Origin: Capsicum annuum
Taxonomy: Eukaryota > Streptophyta > Magnoliopsida > Solanales > Solanaceae
Assembly: GCF_002878395.1 (NCBI RefSeq)
Contig: NC_061119.1
Coordinates: 40,072,119-40,136,118, forward strand
DNA: 64,000 bases
Direction: 5' to 3'
In this document: positions 22,440 to 33,549 of the stretch, piece by piece
Layout of the letters: each line of letters begins with the position of its first letter
Numbering within the stretch: position 1 is the stretch's first letter
Position numbers and translations under genes: made by a program
The notes under the pieces: generated by a model
What the model was told of the DNA's origin: nothing
The model's database searches: none
The model's input: the letters and a program-made list of their open reading frames with translations, nothing else

Positions 22440-23157
22440 CTAGCCATAAATTGGATTTTCTAATAGATGGAGATCTTCACAATGCTGTTTGTCATAATCT
22501 CGTGTTCTCAGCATTGCACCCATACACAACCTCAAGAATTCATTTCCTGTGAGACAATAATATGCAAATTCGAGACTACTAACGACCATGCCTCCTGGGT
22601 TAAGCTTGAAAACTGATTTTCCCATGCCCTTCCTGTTTTTTGTCCTATCCCCACCGGTTTCACTAGTCAAAACCTTATTAAGAAAAAAGGGCATCCCGGT
22701 ATACTAAAGCTCCCGCTATGCGCAAGGTCCAGGGAAGGGCCCTACCACAAGGGTGTTTTGTACGCAGTCTTACCTTACATTTCTGCCAGAGGCTGTTTCC
22801 AAGGCTTGAACCTGTGACCTTCTGGTCACATGGAAGAAACTTTACCAGTTACTCCAAGGTTCTTCTTCACTAGTCAAAACCTTATTGAGGTTAGAATATT
22901 CCATGAATAGCTGAGTTGTAGCTCCCCCGACAAAAGCTTGTAATGTTCCTCTGAAGTGACCAGGCTCACTTGACATCGCCTCTTTAACCTTTTCTACAAA
23001 ATCTTTAGATATCTTATAAGTCAAGCACTTCAGAAATGCTCGAAAGAACTTATTAGATGGGTGATCTGCACAAACTACAATTTTGCCTATAGCGAGTTCC
23101 CCAGCAGTCGCTGTACAGAGTACATCAGTGATACTAGAATTTATGGATACTTCATTG
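22440..23157 (-). pseudogene. DGD1: DGD1 last exon (broken by a SINE)
   Basis: The minus strand has an acceptor (TTGCTTGCAG) at 23158, then VLCTATAGELAIGKIVVCAD, HPSNKFFRAF and KISKDFVEKVKEAMSSEP. After the SINE it continues with SLEFAYYCLTGNEFLRLCMG, DYDKQHCEDL and NPIYG, stop. These match the C-terminal part of the family-4 glycosyltransferase domain and the C-terminal tail of plant DGD1, the chloroplast outer-envelope enzyme that makes digalactosyldiacylglycerol. Two opposite frameshifts scramble about 13 residues after EAMSSEP. The terminal Trp of the family appears as TAG. Confidence 0.85.
22680..22865 (-). mobile_element. TS-type SINE inserted in DGD1 last exon
   Basis: The minus strand shows an A-box-like TTGGAGTAACTGGTAAAG and a B-box-like GGTTCAAGCC. 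A body with GGGCCCTTCC and CGCATAGCGGGAGC and a T-rich tail follow. It is flanked by a perfect 21-bp duplication beginning TTCACTAGTC (22659-22679 and 22866-22886), the mark of LINE-driven insertion. Confidence 0.9.
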
Positions 23158-23231
23158 CTGCAAGCAAAAATTTATCATTCAAAAAAGGTAAACCATGAAG
23201 TACATACGAGATGGAAGTACATTTTTAGGCA

Positions 23232-23538
23232 AGTGACTAACAGCATACCAAACAATAACAACAACACCAAGTGAAATCCCACAAGTGGAGTCTGGGAGGA
23301 TAGAGTGTACGCAGAACTTACCCCTACCTTGCGAAGGTAGAGACATTGTTCCTGGAGGACACTCAGCTCGAATACAGAAAATCAAACTAGGCGTTATGAA
23401 AAGGGAAACAGCAGTTAAGAAAAATAGCAAATAATAAGAAAACAGCAACAACAAAATAGTGCAATAACTGAAACACTATAAAAAACAAACAATAGAAATC
23501 AAAAGCAAGACATTGCAAGAAAAAGGCTAATACTATGA
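23232..23538 (-). mobile_element. RTE-type LINE 3' end, distal part
   Basis: The minus strand carries the nightshade RTE/SINE tail text GGTAAGTTCTGCGTACACTC and CCACTTGTGGGATTTCAC, with a (GTT)n-like 3' end near 23250. Element E inserted at 23539, and the matching LINE coding end lies at 33555 on E's other side. It sits inside the last DGD1 intron. Confidence 0.7.
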
Positions 23539-23543
23539 CAGAT

Positions 23544-24224
23544 TGATAGAACAACAAACTACGGAATCAAAAAACTAAACTACGATACAAAAAAAAAAAG
23601 ATAAAGGATAGATGATAAGTAAGAAATAGATAGACACAATGAATGAATGAATGAATAGAAAACTAAGGGTATATAAAACCCTTAACCCTCTATTCAATAC
23701 CAATCAAAGCACCAATCTCTTATGTAGACCTCAAGGGAATTGGATTCCCAAGCAATTCATGTTTCTAAACAAGGTATTAACAATGGTTAATCCAAGTTTG
23801 TCTCACACCCTCACAAGAGTATACAATCATAATCATCAAAATCTAACTACTAAATGAAAAAGTGGTCCTATTTATAGTCTATGGCTAATTATTACACTTT
23901 TGGGCCCAAAAGTAACCCATTTAGAAAGAACAAAATATAGTATCCCACTTAGTATCCGCTTAAGCATCTTGGGCGTACATAGGGGACCATCTCTAGAGAA
24001 TGTGGGGATATTTTGACCTACTCAAGTAGATCTAGAGCATGTTGGGTGCATCTCCAAAGCAGATGGGACTCATGTCTTTTGTTGGCCTCTTTAACGTCCC
24101 TTAACCCTTCATAAAGATCATCACCATCCAATTGGCACCTTTTTATAGAACTAAGGAGTTGTGAAGTGCCTCTTGAACCATAAACATCCTTTCCAAAGAT
24201 CCAGATACAATTTGGATTGTATCA
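23544..24224 (-). repeat. 3' LTR of element E
   Basis: It aligns along its length with 32865-33549. It starts TGATACAATCC at 24224 on the minus strand, directly after the purine tract. Confidence 0.9.
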
Positions 24225-24237
24225 TCCTCTCCTTCTT
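24225..24237 (-). other. Polypurine tract of element E
   Basis: The minus strand reads AAGAAGGAGAGGA directly before the 3' LTR. Confidence 0.75.
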
Positions 24238-25413
24238 GAAGAAGATTTGTCCTTGAATCTACAACCTTAAAGCATATGAGAAAAATAAACAACAAAGATA
24301 GCCTCAAATTATGAGGGTTAGCACAAGGGTTAATATAATCACAACCATGCTAAGGAGACACCCATTTCACATATAACCAAACATCTTTCAAGTCAATGGA
24401 AGAGAATTTATTATTTAAGGTGCAAAGGAGTTGGCTATGAAAAGCATAAAGAAATTCTCCCAAGTTAGTTCCATTAACAAGATTAGAAAATAATTCATTA
24501 TATGTTGGAACAACTGAGGGTAGAATCAAGGAGTCATTAGGGAGTAGATTACCCTTCCTTTCACAAGAAACCATGTTTACACACAAAACAATCTTATCAC
24601 CAACATGGCTATTTGTACTAATAAAAAAATGGAATGATAAGAGCTATGATTACTTAAGGTTCTACCAAGAGGAAAGTCACATAAAGGTAAGAACAAACAA
24701 ATCAAAAACCTCACTTCCCTTTCACTTAAACAACTTTCCAAGAAAGATCCAACTTGCCTATCCATATAAGTGTGAAAGGAAACAAGGGACAAGGGTTGTT
24801 TATCAAGTAGGGGCCATAGACTCTTCATAGAATAACAAAAAAGATTTTCCATCCAAGTTGGAAAGACCACACATTCTATGCACATTCAAGTCATTTCAAA
24901 AGATGGTTTGAGAGATATCAACACTATATAGGTAGGATTTTAAGTCAAATATCATAAGAAGATTATCTACCTTAGGGTAAATATCATCATGAATTTAATG
25001 AATGCTAGGAATAATAGGATGTAGGTATATACCTTTGGATCAAAGCCTTGAGCTTGCTCTCTTACCTTCTAAACTCGCACCATGTGGACTTGCCCTCTCA
25101 TGCATCAACTTGGAAGTTGGCAAAACACTATTGCCAAATGTAGTAAGCAATAAGGACTTGGGTTTGTTGCTAAGGTCTCATTCATGGTCCCAAAGCTCCT
25201 TATTTTCACTACTCATCTCCCAACTCATCATGAAGTTAAGGTTCATGACCTATCCTTCTTTGGGCCAAACATCTTCATGGGGAACTTTCATTATCAATCC
25301 ATAAGGTATACTAAATTCCCCTTCAACTTCTACTAATTCCCCTTGGAAGCAACATCTTGAACTTAATCTCTTGTCCTCCATAGGTTCATTACAAGGACCT
25401 TTCCTTCCATGCA
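24238..25413 (-). other. Element E distal internal region, no recognised product
   Basis: Several open stretches of 60-100 codons occur on both strands, none with a recognisable domain. The end (VVDSRTNLLQEGED) resembles the end of the internal region of C (GLDSRLNSF, stop, EAEDD). It may be a decayed counterpart of the cargo ORF of C, but I cannot align the rest by eye. Confidence 0.4.
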
Positions 25414-26070
25414 TCAACTTGGACTAATAGGATTGATCCCTTTGTCTCTTTGTAGGAATTCCTTTGGTAGGTAACTCTTTCTCTTGATCCATAGGTTCAG
25501 ATGCTTCACTCTTGTCATAATGTATCCATTGACCCATAGGAGTTTGATTAGGTTCCTTATTTGAGTTAAGTCTTCATCAACCTTGGAGTCCTTGAATAAG
25601 AACTCATCTAGGCCTTCAAACTTATGTCTTTGAGAGGCTTTCCTTGAATCCTCTTTTGAAATCACTGGATCATGAACCTCATTCAACTCGATCCTTGGCT
25701 CAACATCCTCACACGACTATCCTTCTTGACCCAAGTTCTTATCCCCTTCCTTAACTTCTTCTTCCCCTTCATCTTTGACTTGATTGGGTTGAATTTGTTT
25801 TAGTGGAGCTTAGGGTAATTTACGGAAGGCATTTTGAGCATGTCCACTCAAGGGAGCTTGAAAGTTTGGTGTATTGGAATGGGTGGAGTTACGAAAGTTT
25901 AGACAATCTATCATGTTACCCATCCTCCTTTAGAAAGAGCCTTGTATGTCTCTCATTCTTCGAGTCATGGATTCCACCTTAAGGTCAAGTGAATTTATCT
26001 TAGCATCCATGGAATCAATTTTATAGTTGAGAGTTTCAATGGTCGCTAAAATGACACTTGTTGAGTGGTT
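25414..26070 (-). pseudogene. Element E coiled-coil ORF, main part
   Basis: The minus-strand frame reads NHSTSVILATIETLNYKID, then SMDAKINSLDLKVESMTRRM, then, after a stop at 25930, RRMGNMIDCLNFRNS. It runs in the same frame through two more stops to 25414. The early part has a heptad pattern of Ile/Leu/Met typical of a coiled coil, and an acidic part follows (VKDEGEEEVKEGDKNLGQEG). Its start lies at 31043 beyond element M. Position and leader suggest a gag-like protein, which is inference. Confidence 0.5.
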
Positions 26071-26075
26071 ATTCA

Positions 26076-26328
26076 TATTGGCACAAAACGTAACCCCTGT
26101 TAATTTAAGTTTGTTCGGTTATTAGTTAGTAGTTTAGTCAGCATTATTGTTTCAGCAATCCTTGTTTATTTAAGATACTGCCTTAGTTATTTCAGTAATC
26201 CTTTTTTTATTTAGGTTATGCTATTAGGGTTAGTCTAGAAGTCTTATTATTTTCTTTGTAACTCTATTTAAAGCATTGTCTGCGTTCATTAATGAATAAT
26301 TTTGTCTAGCAGTTACTCTGCGTTTATA
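26076..26328 (+). repeat. 5' LTR of element M
   Basis: It starts TATTGGCAC and ends CGTTTATA. The ends are fixed by the target duplication on the left and by the adjoining primer site on the right. Confidence 0.9.
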
Positions 26329-26340
26329 TGGTATCAGGGC
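26329..26340 (+). other. Primer binding site of element M
   Basis: TGGTATCAGGGC differs from the initiator-Met site at one base and directly abuts the LTR. Confidence 0.85.
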
Positions 26341-27364
26341 TTTATACTCTCTAACGAGAACGGTTCTATTTTTTCCCTTCTCTTCCTCACACAGACCATT
26401 AGCAACGGCTAACAAACCCAGAGTTGTTAATGCTAATAACATAACAGGTGCTAACATTACATTCAATTCAACCCTGTGTCCCAATTACCCATCAAACTCA
26501 GCGGTGGCCATAACTTTGCCACCTGGAAAGCTTAATTCTCCATGCTTATGTATGGTTACAATCTATTTGGCCATCTCAATGGGACCACTCCTACCCCTAC
26601 TCGCACCCTCACCATTGGCAATAATGTATCTCCCAATCCTACCTTTGGTTCCATCAGGACCAACTCATCCAGAATGCCCTCATAGCATCTGTTGAACCCA
26701 CAATTTCTCTAACTATTGCTGCAGCCAATTCATCCAAATCAGCTTGGGATGCACTAAACACCACTTATACAAATAGATCACAAACCCGTGTCTTCAGCCT
26801 GCGTGATCAACTTGCTTGCATCACTAAAGAATCTCGCTCCATCACTGAATATCTTCACACTATTCGGTCCCTTTTGAATGAGTTAGCCACGGCTGGTTCT
26901 CCTGTGTTAAATCCTGAACTCATCATCAAAATACTCAGTGGTCTAGGTCCTAAATTTTGTGAAATATCTGTTGCCATCCACGCACGTGATACGGCTGTCT
27001 CATATGAAGAATTGTTTGAAAAGCTACTTGACCATGACTCCTCCTTCATCACAAGGATGTTAAGAGACTTTTCAATCCCATAACTATCGCGGTTGCGACA
27101 CCCACCAAATCCAATACTAATAACCGTAACAATCGTAGGCAGAATAATAATTCTCCACAATGGCATAATAATAATTCTCCATAGTGGCAGCAGAATTCAC
27201 GTCCTAACACTATACCAAAGTGGCAGACCAACTCCAACCCAAAGACTATTACTCGATGTTAACTGTGCAATAGGATTGGCCACACTGCCAATGTCTGTCG
27301 TTCGAAGTCTCATAATCACTTTGAGGCTAAATCCAACTATGCTGCTAGATTTATTGCTGCCACT
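26341..27364 (+). pseudogene. Element M gag
   Basis: Broken frames show the copia gag pattern (GHNFATWKA-like start near 26505, GHLNGTTPTPTRTLTIGNN, then ILSGLGPKFCEISVAIHARD in the open stretch 26874-27083). An Asn-rich tail follows and a degraded zinc-knuckle region near 27250. Several frameshifts are present. Confidence 0.65.
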
Positions 27365-28630
27365 AACCCTTGGATAGTCGACTCTGGAGCCACTCATCAC
27401 ATTACCGCGGAGCCACATAACCTACAACCATACCATGGTAACAAGGATGTCTTCATGGATGAAGGTAACAAAATTCCCATCTCTCACACTGGATCTACTC
27501 ATTTAAATGCATCAAATAATGTTTTTAAGCTAACTCACACTCTTTGTGCCTCATCTATTAAACGCAAATTTCTCTCTATTTCAAAATTTTGTCAAGACAA
27601 TTCAAAGTCCATTGAATTTTTTCCCTTTGACTTTGTAGTGAAGGATTTGAAAATACGAAAACCACTGATGCACGACCGAACCAACAATAGACTGTATGAG
27701 TGGCCCGTTTCACATCTCTAAGCTCACATGACTGCCATATCCACCCCTCTCACTACTTGGCATCAACAGTTAGGTCATCCCCACTTTAGAGTTCTTAGGT
27801 TTACTTTAAATAAATTTTCGCTACCGTTCATAAGCAAGACAAACCTTTTTATTGTAATTCTTGCGTATCTAATAAAGACCATCAACATCCTTTAACTCAA
27901 TTATCATTGTGCAGCTCTAAACCGCTTCAAATAATCTTCAGTGATTTATGGGGGCCATCACCGGTCTTATCTCTTGACAAGAAACTATATTATTGTATTT
28001 TTGTTTATCAATATACCAAATATACTTGGCTCTATACATTAAAAAAAACTGAGGTTAAAGATATCTTCCAAAAATTCCATCCTATGATGGAAAAGCACTT
28101 TGACACCAAAATTTTATCACTGTACGCTGATGGTGGAGGAGAATATAATAGTCTTGACCCTTATCTCTCACTTTACGGCATTGAACACCTCCTTACTCCA
28201 CCATATACGCCTCAACGAGTTGTACTTGCAGAACGACAACATCTCCATATCGTTGAAACTGTAAGAACACTCTTACATGAGGCGTCTCTTCCTTCCCAAT
28301 TTTGGTCTTTCGCGTGTCATCACACGGTCTATCTCATCAACCATTTTTCCACCACTCAACTAGATAACCAATCCCCATTCCAGCATCTACTTGGAAAATC
28401 GCCTGATTATAGATCCCTGCAAATTTTTGGTTGTTTACGTTATCCATGGCTTAAACCATACTCCAAAAATAAACTTGAACCAAAATCTACCCCGTGTGTC
28501 TATCTCGGATTTTCCTTATCTCATCAATGTCACCAATGTTTTGACCCAATTTCCACAAAGGTATATTTATCTTGAGATGTGAAATTTATTGAGAATGTTT
28601 TCCCTTTCAAAACCATGTTCTCCAATATTG
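27365..28630 (+). pseudogene. Element M protease and integrase
   Basis: The protease active site is PWIVDSGATHHIT at about 27368. The integrase core is open from 27907 to 28575. It has FSDLWGPSPV with the first catalytic Asp, LYADGGGEYNSL with the second, and VVLAERQHLHIVETVRTLLH with the catalytic Glu region. The pattern is the copia integrase (rve) core. The GAG pre-integrase HHCC part is only partly readable (WHQQLGHPHFR). Confidence 0.75.
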
Positions 28631-29149
28631 CCATCAAATTATCTCACCTAAAATAGGACAATATCATGGTTTCAAATTCTCCAGATCCCACGCCCAAACT
28701 TCCCATAACTTCAGAGCTTCCAATTCCTTTAGAAATAGACACCCAAACATTTGTAGAGTCTCGTTCAATATCTTCTCCTTCTCCAGCAGAGTTACAGGCC
28801 AACTCAAACTCATAATCCAACTCCGACAGTGAACTAGCGGTAAACGCAGCTCCTCCTTCTCTAGGTAAATTTCTATCACCCTCATCTTCTATAAATCCAA
28901 TACTCCCAGAATCCTCTTATCACCCTACTTCCCAGAAGATCACACCACCATACCTCCCTACAAATATACCAATGCATATACCCACAAACACAATATGCAG
29001 CCCGCGTCCCCTCCTCATTTATCATCGTAGGAACATAATTCCATCTACACCCATGGACTGTCGACCAAACTGTCCTATCCTTGAGTCAGAGCTTGCTCCT
29101 TTACCACCTAAATGTCCTTCTCCTCCTACTCGTGATGTAACGTGATCCC
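28631..29149 (+). other. Element M spacer between integrase and RT
   Basis: This Ser/Pro/Thr-rich, stop-containing region (PSPAELQANSNS; SSPTPSYP-like runs) is the usual low-complexity linker of copia polyproteins. No separate gene is seen. Confidence 0.5.
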
Positions 29150-30706
29150 AAAACAGCATCACTAAACCAAAACAAATTTTTGATTACCTAGCCAAAGTGA
29201 ACCCCACCATCACACCTACTACTTTCAAACAAGCACAAAAATATCCCAAATGGCATGAAGCAATAAAACAGGAACTTGATGCTTTAATTAAAAACTAGAC
29301 TTGGGAACTTGTTCCTCCTAACCCAACTAAAAATATTATTTCCTACAAGTGGCTTTTCAGGATCAAAAGGAATGCAGATGGGTCTATTGACAGATATAAA
29401 GCGAGGTTAGTTGCCAAAAGGCTTTACTCAAAGGTCAGGCATTGACTTCCATCCGACTTTCAGCCCAGTCGTAAAGCCTACCACTATTCGAATCATCCTC
29501 TCTGTGGCACTTCGTCACAACTGGCACCTCCGTTAGTTGGACGTCAACAATGCATTCCTTCAAGGCAACTTGGAAGAGGAGGTGTACATGGCACAACCTC
29601 TGGGATTCAGTAATGATGACAAACCAACTCATATATGTCATTTACGCAAGGCAATCTATGGATTGAAACAAGCCCCTCGGGCGTGGTACAATGCTCTCAC
29701 AGGTTATCTCTCATCTATGGGCTTTATTAAAATGAATTCTGATGCCTCACTACTTATCAGACAAGTTCTAGGTAAGACAATGTTCATCCTTATCTATGTA
29801 GACAACAATATTATCACTGGGAGCAACACTTCAAGTGTCGATTAGGTTATCACTTCTCTTGCTTCTAAATTCTCACTAAAATATTTAGGAAATCTACACT
29901 AATTTCTTGGTGTTGAAGCGATACGCAGCTCTAATGGTTTAATTCTCAACCAAGAAAACTATGTGAATGAGATCTTGAATGATAAGTTAATGACCAACTG
30001 CAGAAGTATTCACATGCCAATGAGTTCAACTAAATTGCTTACACTATCTGATGGTACTCATTTGACTGATGCCATACGATATCATCGGGTCTTAGGTAGG
30101 CTTCAATACCTATCTTTCACTATACCTTACATCGCCTATGCTATGAATAAGTTGTCTCAGTTTATGCAAGTGTCATCGAACCTTCACTGGAAAGCTGTGA
30201 AGCGTGTTCTCTGCTACCTGCGTGGCACCATTCATCTAGGCTTGTGTGTAACTCCCATTGAGGACTTTAATCTACACGTATACTCTAATGCATATTAGGG
30301 TAGGGACATCGCAGACCGAGTTTCCACATCTGGGTTTATCCTGTTCCTTGTCCACAATCTAATTAGTTGGTCATCAAAGAAACAAAATATTGTCTCTCGC
30401 TCCTCCACTGAGTCCGAGTATAGGGCAATGGCTAATGCCCTTTTAGAAACCATGTGGGCTATCCATCTCCTCATTGAGTTACACTTTCCAGTATATCAAT
30501 TTCCTACCATTTATTGTGACAATCTTAGAGCCATATTCTTGAGTAAAAATCCATTCCTCCATAGTCATGTGAAACATGATGTAGTAGATTTTCACTTTGT
30601 TCATCACCATGTCAACGTCAAAAAGGCTCGGGTTGTCCATATTCGTTGTGATAATCAACTGGCAGACTCTCTCACCAAGGCACTGCCTAAACTTGCTTTT
30701 CAATAA
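29150..30706 (+). pseudogene. Element M reverse transcriptase and RNase H
   Basis: The RT starts near NQELDALIKN and continues as MDVNNAFLQGNLEEEVYMAQ and AIYGLKQAPRAWYNAL. The active-site loop is YVDNNI at 29795-29806, where active copia enzymes have YVDD. RNase H follows, ending VVHIRCDNQLADSLTKALPK and stop at 30706. Frameshifts near 29420 and stops near 29300 and 29845 break it. Confidence 0.8.
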
Positions 30707-30742
30707 AACCTTTCCAAGTTAGGTTTAGTGACCCATCGTCTA

Positions 30743-30755
30743 ACTTGAGGGAGCG
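30743..30755 (+). other. Polypurine tract of element M
   Basis: CTTGAGGGAGCG directly precedes the 3' LTR start TATTGGCAC, supporting the non-TG start of that LTR. Confidence 0.7.
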
Positions 30756-31007
30756 TATTGGCACAAAATGTAACCCCTGTTAATTTATGTTTGTTCAGTT
30801 ATTAGTTAGTAGTTTAGTCAGCATTATTTTTTCAGCAATCCTTGTTTATTTAGGATACTACCTTAGTTATTTCAGTAACCCTTTTTTATTTAGGTTTTGT
30901 TATTAGGGTTGGTCTAGGAGTCTTATTATTTTCTTTGTAACTCTATTTAAAATGTTGTCTATGTTCATTAATAAACGATTCTATGCAACAGTTACTCTAC
31001 ATTTATA
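30756..31007 (+). repeat. 3' LTR of element M
   Basis: It starts TATTGGCAC, ends CATTTATA and is followed by the target copy attca. It differs from the 5' LTR at a modest number of positions. Confidence 0.9.
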
Positions 31008-31043
31008 ATTCATGGTTTGTGAAGTTTCGCCTTCCATAGCCAT
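31008..31043 (-). pseudogene. Element E ORF, first codons
   Basis: The minus strand encodes MAMEGETSQTMN from an ATG at 31043 and continues at 26070 once M and one target copy are removed. A TTCTTCATAG sequence, resembling a splice acceptor, stands just upstream. Confidence 0.5.
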
Positions 31044-32845
31044 TTTACCTATGAAGAAAGACACTCACAAATACAAAAAACACGTTAGCATTAGAGAAAT
31101 TAACCTCACAAGTTCTCAAAGTTCACACCTTTATTTTGTCTCTCAATTGGCATCACAAGCGTTGATAGCTCGTTTATACTCTAATGAGATTGCTTGGTAC
31201 CAATTATGGCTTAAGGTTGGAATGGATTCTTATTTGAAAGATTCAAATAAATGAAATTGCTTATTGACTTGAATTAAGAACTAACAAGGAATTGAAAAAG
31301 AGAAAAGCTTGAAAGAAATAAGACGATGAAAGAATCCACACTCAAGAACTAATCAACCAACTTAGTAGATGAATTACTAGTTGTTGAGTAGTTTAAGAAT
31401 CAAGAGACAAATTTCAGAACCAAGAAATTGAAACTAATGAATCAAACTTGAGCAAAAGGAGTAATTAAAGTGTTGAAAGGAGTTTGGAGACTTGAATTTG
31501 GCGTTTGGAACTTGTTCTGCATTGGGAAGGATTGTTCTGTGTTGGATCTGCATTGGGGACCTACTCTAGCAGTTGTAGAGCATCCTGGACGAAGGTGAGA
31601 AGCCTTGGTTACTAGTTTGAGGTGCTTCAACACTAGGGCCGTTCAAAACCGAACTGTATACAATAAGCTACCCGCAAAATTGGCTTATTGGCTTATTGGC
31701 TTATTGGTATTAGCTTATCGGATAAACGATTGGTGAAAGGATTGAAATTTTTTAATTAACGGCTTATTGGAGTGAGGATGGATTGCACAATTTCCTTTTT
31801 GGATAAACCGTTAACTCGTTAAAAATTACCATATATACTTATATTTTTTAACCTAAATATATAATATACATATTATTTATATTATTATAAAATAAAAATT
31901 CAAACCTGGATCTATTTTCTAACCTAAAGGCCCATTCCTAAATCGTAATTAACCCTTATATAATATAAAAAATTAAACAATAAAGTAACCAAAGAAAAGA
32001 AGCAATACAGTAGTCAGCAAAAGATTTGCCGACTTCATACCCTTAATCCTAATAAGTGTTTTTCTGTAAGGTGTTTGCATTCAAGTAGAAATTGTGGATG
32101 TCTGATAAACCGCTCGATAATTATTTATTCATTACCGACCAACCAATATCTTATCGGTTGGCTAGTGGATTTGTATATTTTAAAACCGATAACCGTTAAG
32201 TGTAATGGTCCATTCGATCCGTCCGATAAGCATCCCTATGCAGCACCTTGGGCGCACTTGCAAAGCAAGTTGGCCGCTCTTGCCCTTTGAAATGGTTGAA
32301 ATACCCTCTAATGGTCCACTGTTTATACTCCTTTCTTGGAATATCCTTGAAATATTTGTAGATGTGTCAGTACAAACACTTTTCACTCTCTTCCTTCTTT
32401 TTGGATCAAACAACCAATTTTGCTGAATTTTTTCTACTTGAAGATAACAATTTCTCCAAGAACATCAAGTTTTCCAACTTTTGCTCCTTAGCTCAGAATA
32501 AGTTGAAATTTCGAACCTAGGCACCTTTCAACCTTCTAAACTCATTCCAAACATCAATTTACTCGAATTCTTCACCAATTTCAAATCTTACAACCCACTT
32601 CAAACTTCTTTAACCCAAGCCTTCAAAAAAGATGAACACTCAATCGAGATTCGATTTGACTCAATTAGATTTATAGACTCCTGTAGTGTTAGAGAACATA
32701 AATCCAACACTAGAAACACAAGAAAACACAAAAATCAAAAAATCAAAAATTGACCTAAGACCAAAAATGTGAATAAAAAAATTTTGTGATTTTTGATTTT
32801 TCAAGATGACTAGATCCAAGATTGACTTCGTAGGAATGAAATCAA
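31044..32845 (-). other. Element E untranslated leader, holding a MITE
   Basis: No credible ORF. Stretches align with the leader of C, for example 31330-31500 (reversed) against 7500-7660, and 32239-32845 against 6620-7380. The MITE (31634-32238) interrupts it. Confidence 0.65.
31634..32238. mobile_element. hAT-like MITE
   Basis: The ends TAGGGCCG and CATCCCTA form an imperfect inverted terminal repeat (TAGGGATG type). The flanks ttcaacac (31626-31633) and tgcagcac (32239-32246) match at 6 of 8 positions, as expected for an old 8-bp hAT duplication. The 605-bp body is AT-rich and non-coding. It has three tandem TTGGCTTA units at 31680-31703 and repeated TTATCGG/CCGATAA phrases near both ends. 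Confidence 0.65.
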
Positions 32846-32864
32846 GCTCATCTCTAATACCAAA
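32846..32864 (-). other. Primer binding site of element E
   Basis: The minus strand reads TTTGGTATTAGAGATGAGC directly after the 5' LTR end TATCA, a variant of the initiator-Met site. Confidence 0.6.
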
Positions 32865-33549
32865 TGATAGAAGAACAAACTGCCGAATGGAAAAACTAAA
32901 TTACGACACGAAAATGAAAAGATAAAGGATAGATGATAAGCAAGAAATAGATAGATATAATGAACGAATGAATAGCAAACTAAGGGTATATCAAACCCCT
33001 AACCCTCTATTCAATATCAACCAAAGCACCAATATCTTATATAGACCTCAAGGGAATCCCAAGTAACCCACGTTTCTAAACAACGTATCAACACAAGCTA
33101 ATCCAAGCTTGCCTCACACTCTCACAGGAGTATACATTCATAATCATCAAAATATAACTACTAAATGAAAGAGAGGTCCCATTTCTAGTCTAGGGACAAT
33201 TATTACACTTTTGGGCTCAAAAGTGACACGTTTGGAAAGAACAAAACATAGTAGCCCACTAGCATCCGCTTAAGTGTCTTGGGCGCACATAGGGCGCATC
33301 TCTAGAGCATGTGGGGGTATTTTGACCTGCTTGAGAAGATCTAGAGCAGGAAGTGGGTGGGGTGTATGTCCTCTTCCGTAGGCTTTATAGCCCTGTTTTG
33401 CCTTCCCTTGGCCTCTCAACGTCCGTTGACCCTCCGTAAAGATCATCACCATCCAATTGGCACCTTAGGATAGCACCAAGGAGTTGTCAAGTATCTTTTA
33501 AACCATAAGAATCCTTTCCAAAGATCCAAAGGAAATTTAGATTGTATCA
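32865..33549 (-). repeat. 5' LTR of element E
   Basis: It starts TGATACAATC at 33549 on the minus strand and ends TATCA. It aligns with 23544-24224 and more distantly with the LTRs of C and J (shared GACTCCTTGGT-like and GGAGGGTCAA phrases). Confidence 0.9.
33035..33045 (-). promoter_or_regulatory. Putative TATA box in E 5' LTR
   Basis: The minus strand reads TCTATATAAGA, in the position expected for the LTR promoter. Confidence 0.45.

Larger units (their letters stand above)
26076..31007 (+). mobile_element. Element M: Ty1/copia retrotransposon with TA...TA LTR ends
   Basis: Two near-identical LTRs of 253 and 252 bp bound a copia gag-protease-integrase-RT-RNase H order. The perfect target duplication is attca (26071-26075 and 31008-31012). 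The size (4.9 kb), short LTRs and gag style fit the Ale/Retrofit group, though the lineage is inferred. Stops and frameshifts break the polyprotein. The LTR ends are not TG...CA. Confidence 0.9.
23544..33549 (-). mobile_element. Element E: non-autonomous LTR retrotransposon, same family as C
   Basis: Two LTRs (681 and 685 bp) start TGATACAAT and end TATCA on the minus strand. They are flanked by a perfect 5-bp duplication, cagat (23539-23543 and 33550-33554). A Met-like primer site, a leader similar to that of C, and a purine tract are present. It holds a copia element (M) and a MITE. Without them it is about 4.5 kb. The only ORF is a decayed coiled-coil protein, and no pol domain is seen. 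Confidence 0.9.

Noticed and set aside
31012..31254. An 80-codon plus-strand ORF
   Set aside because: It is antisense to the start of the E ORF and its leader.
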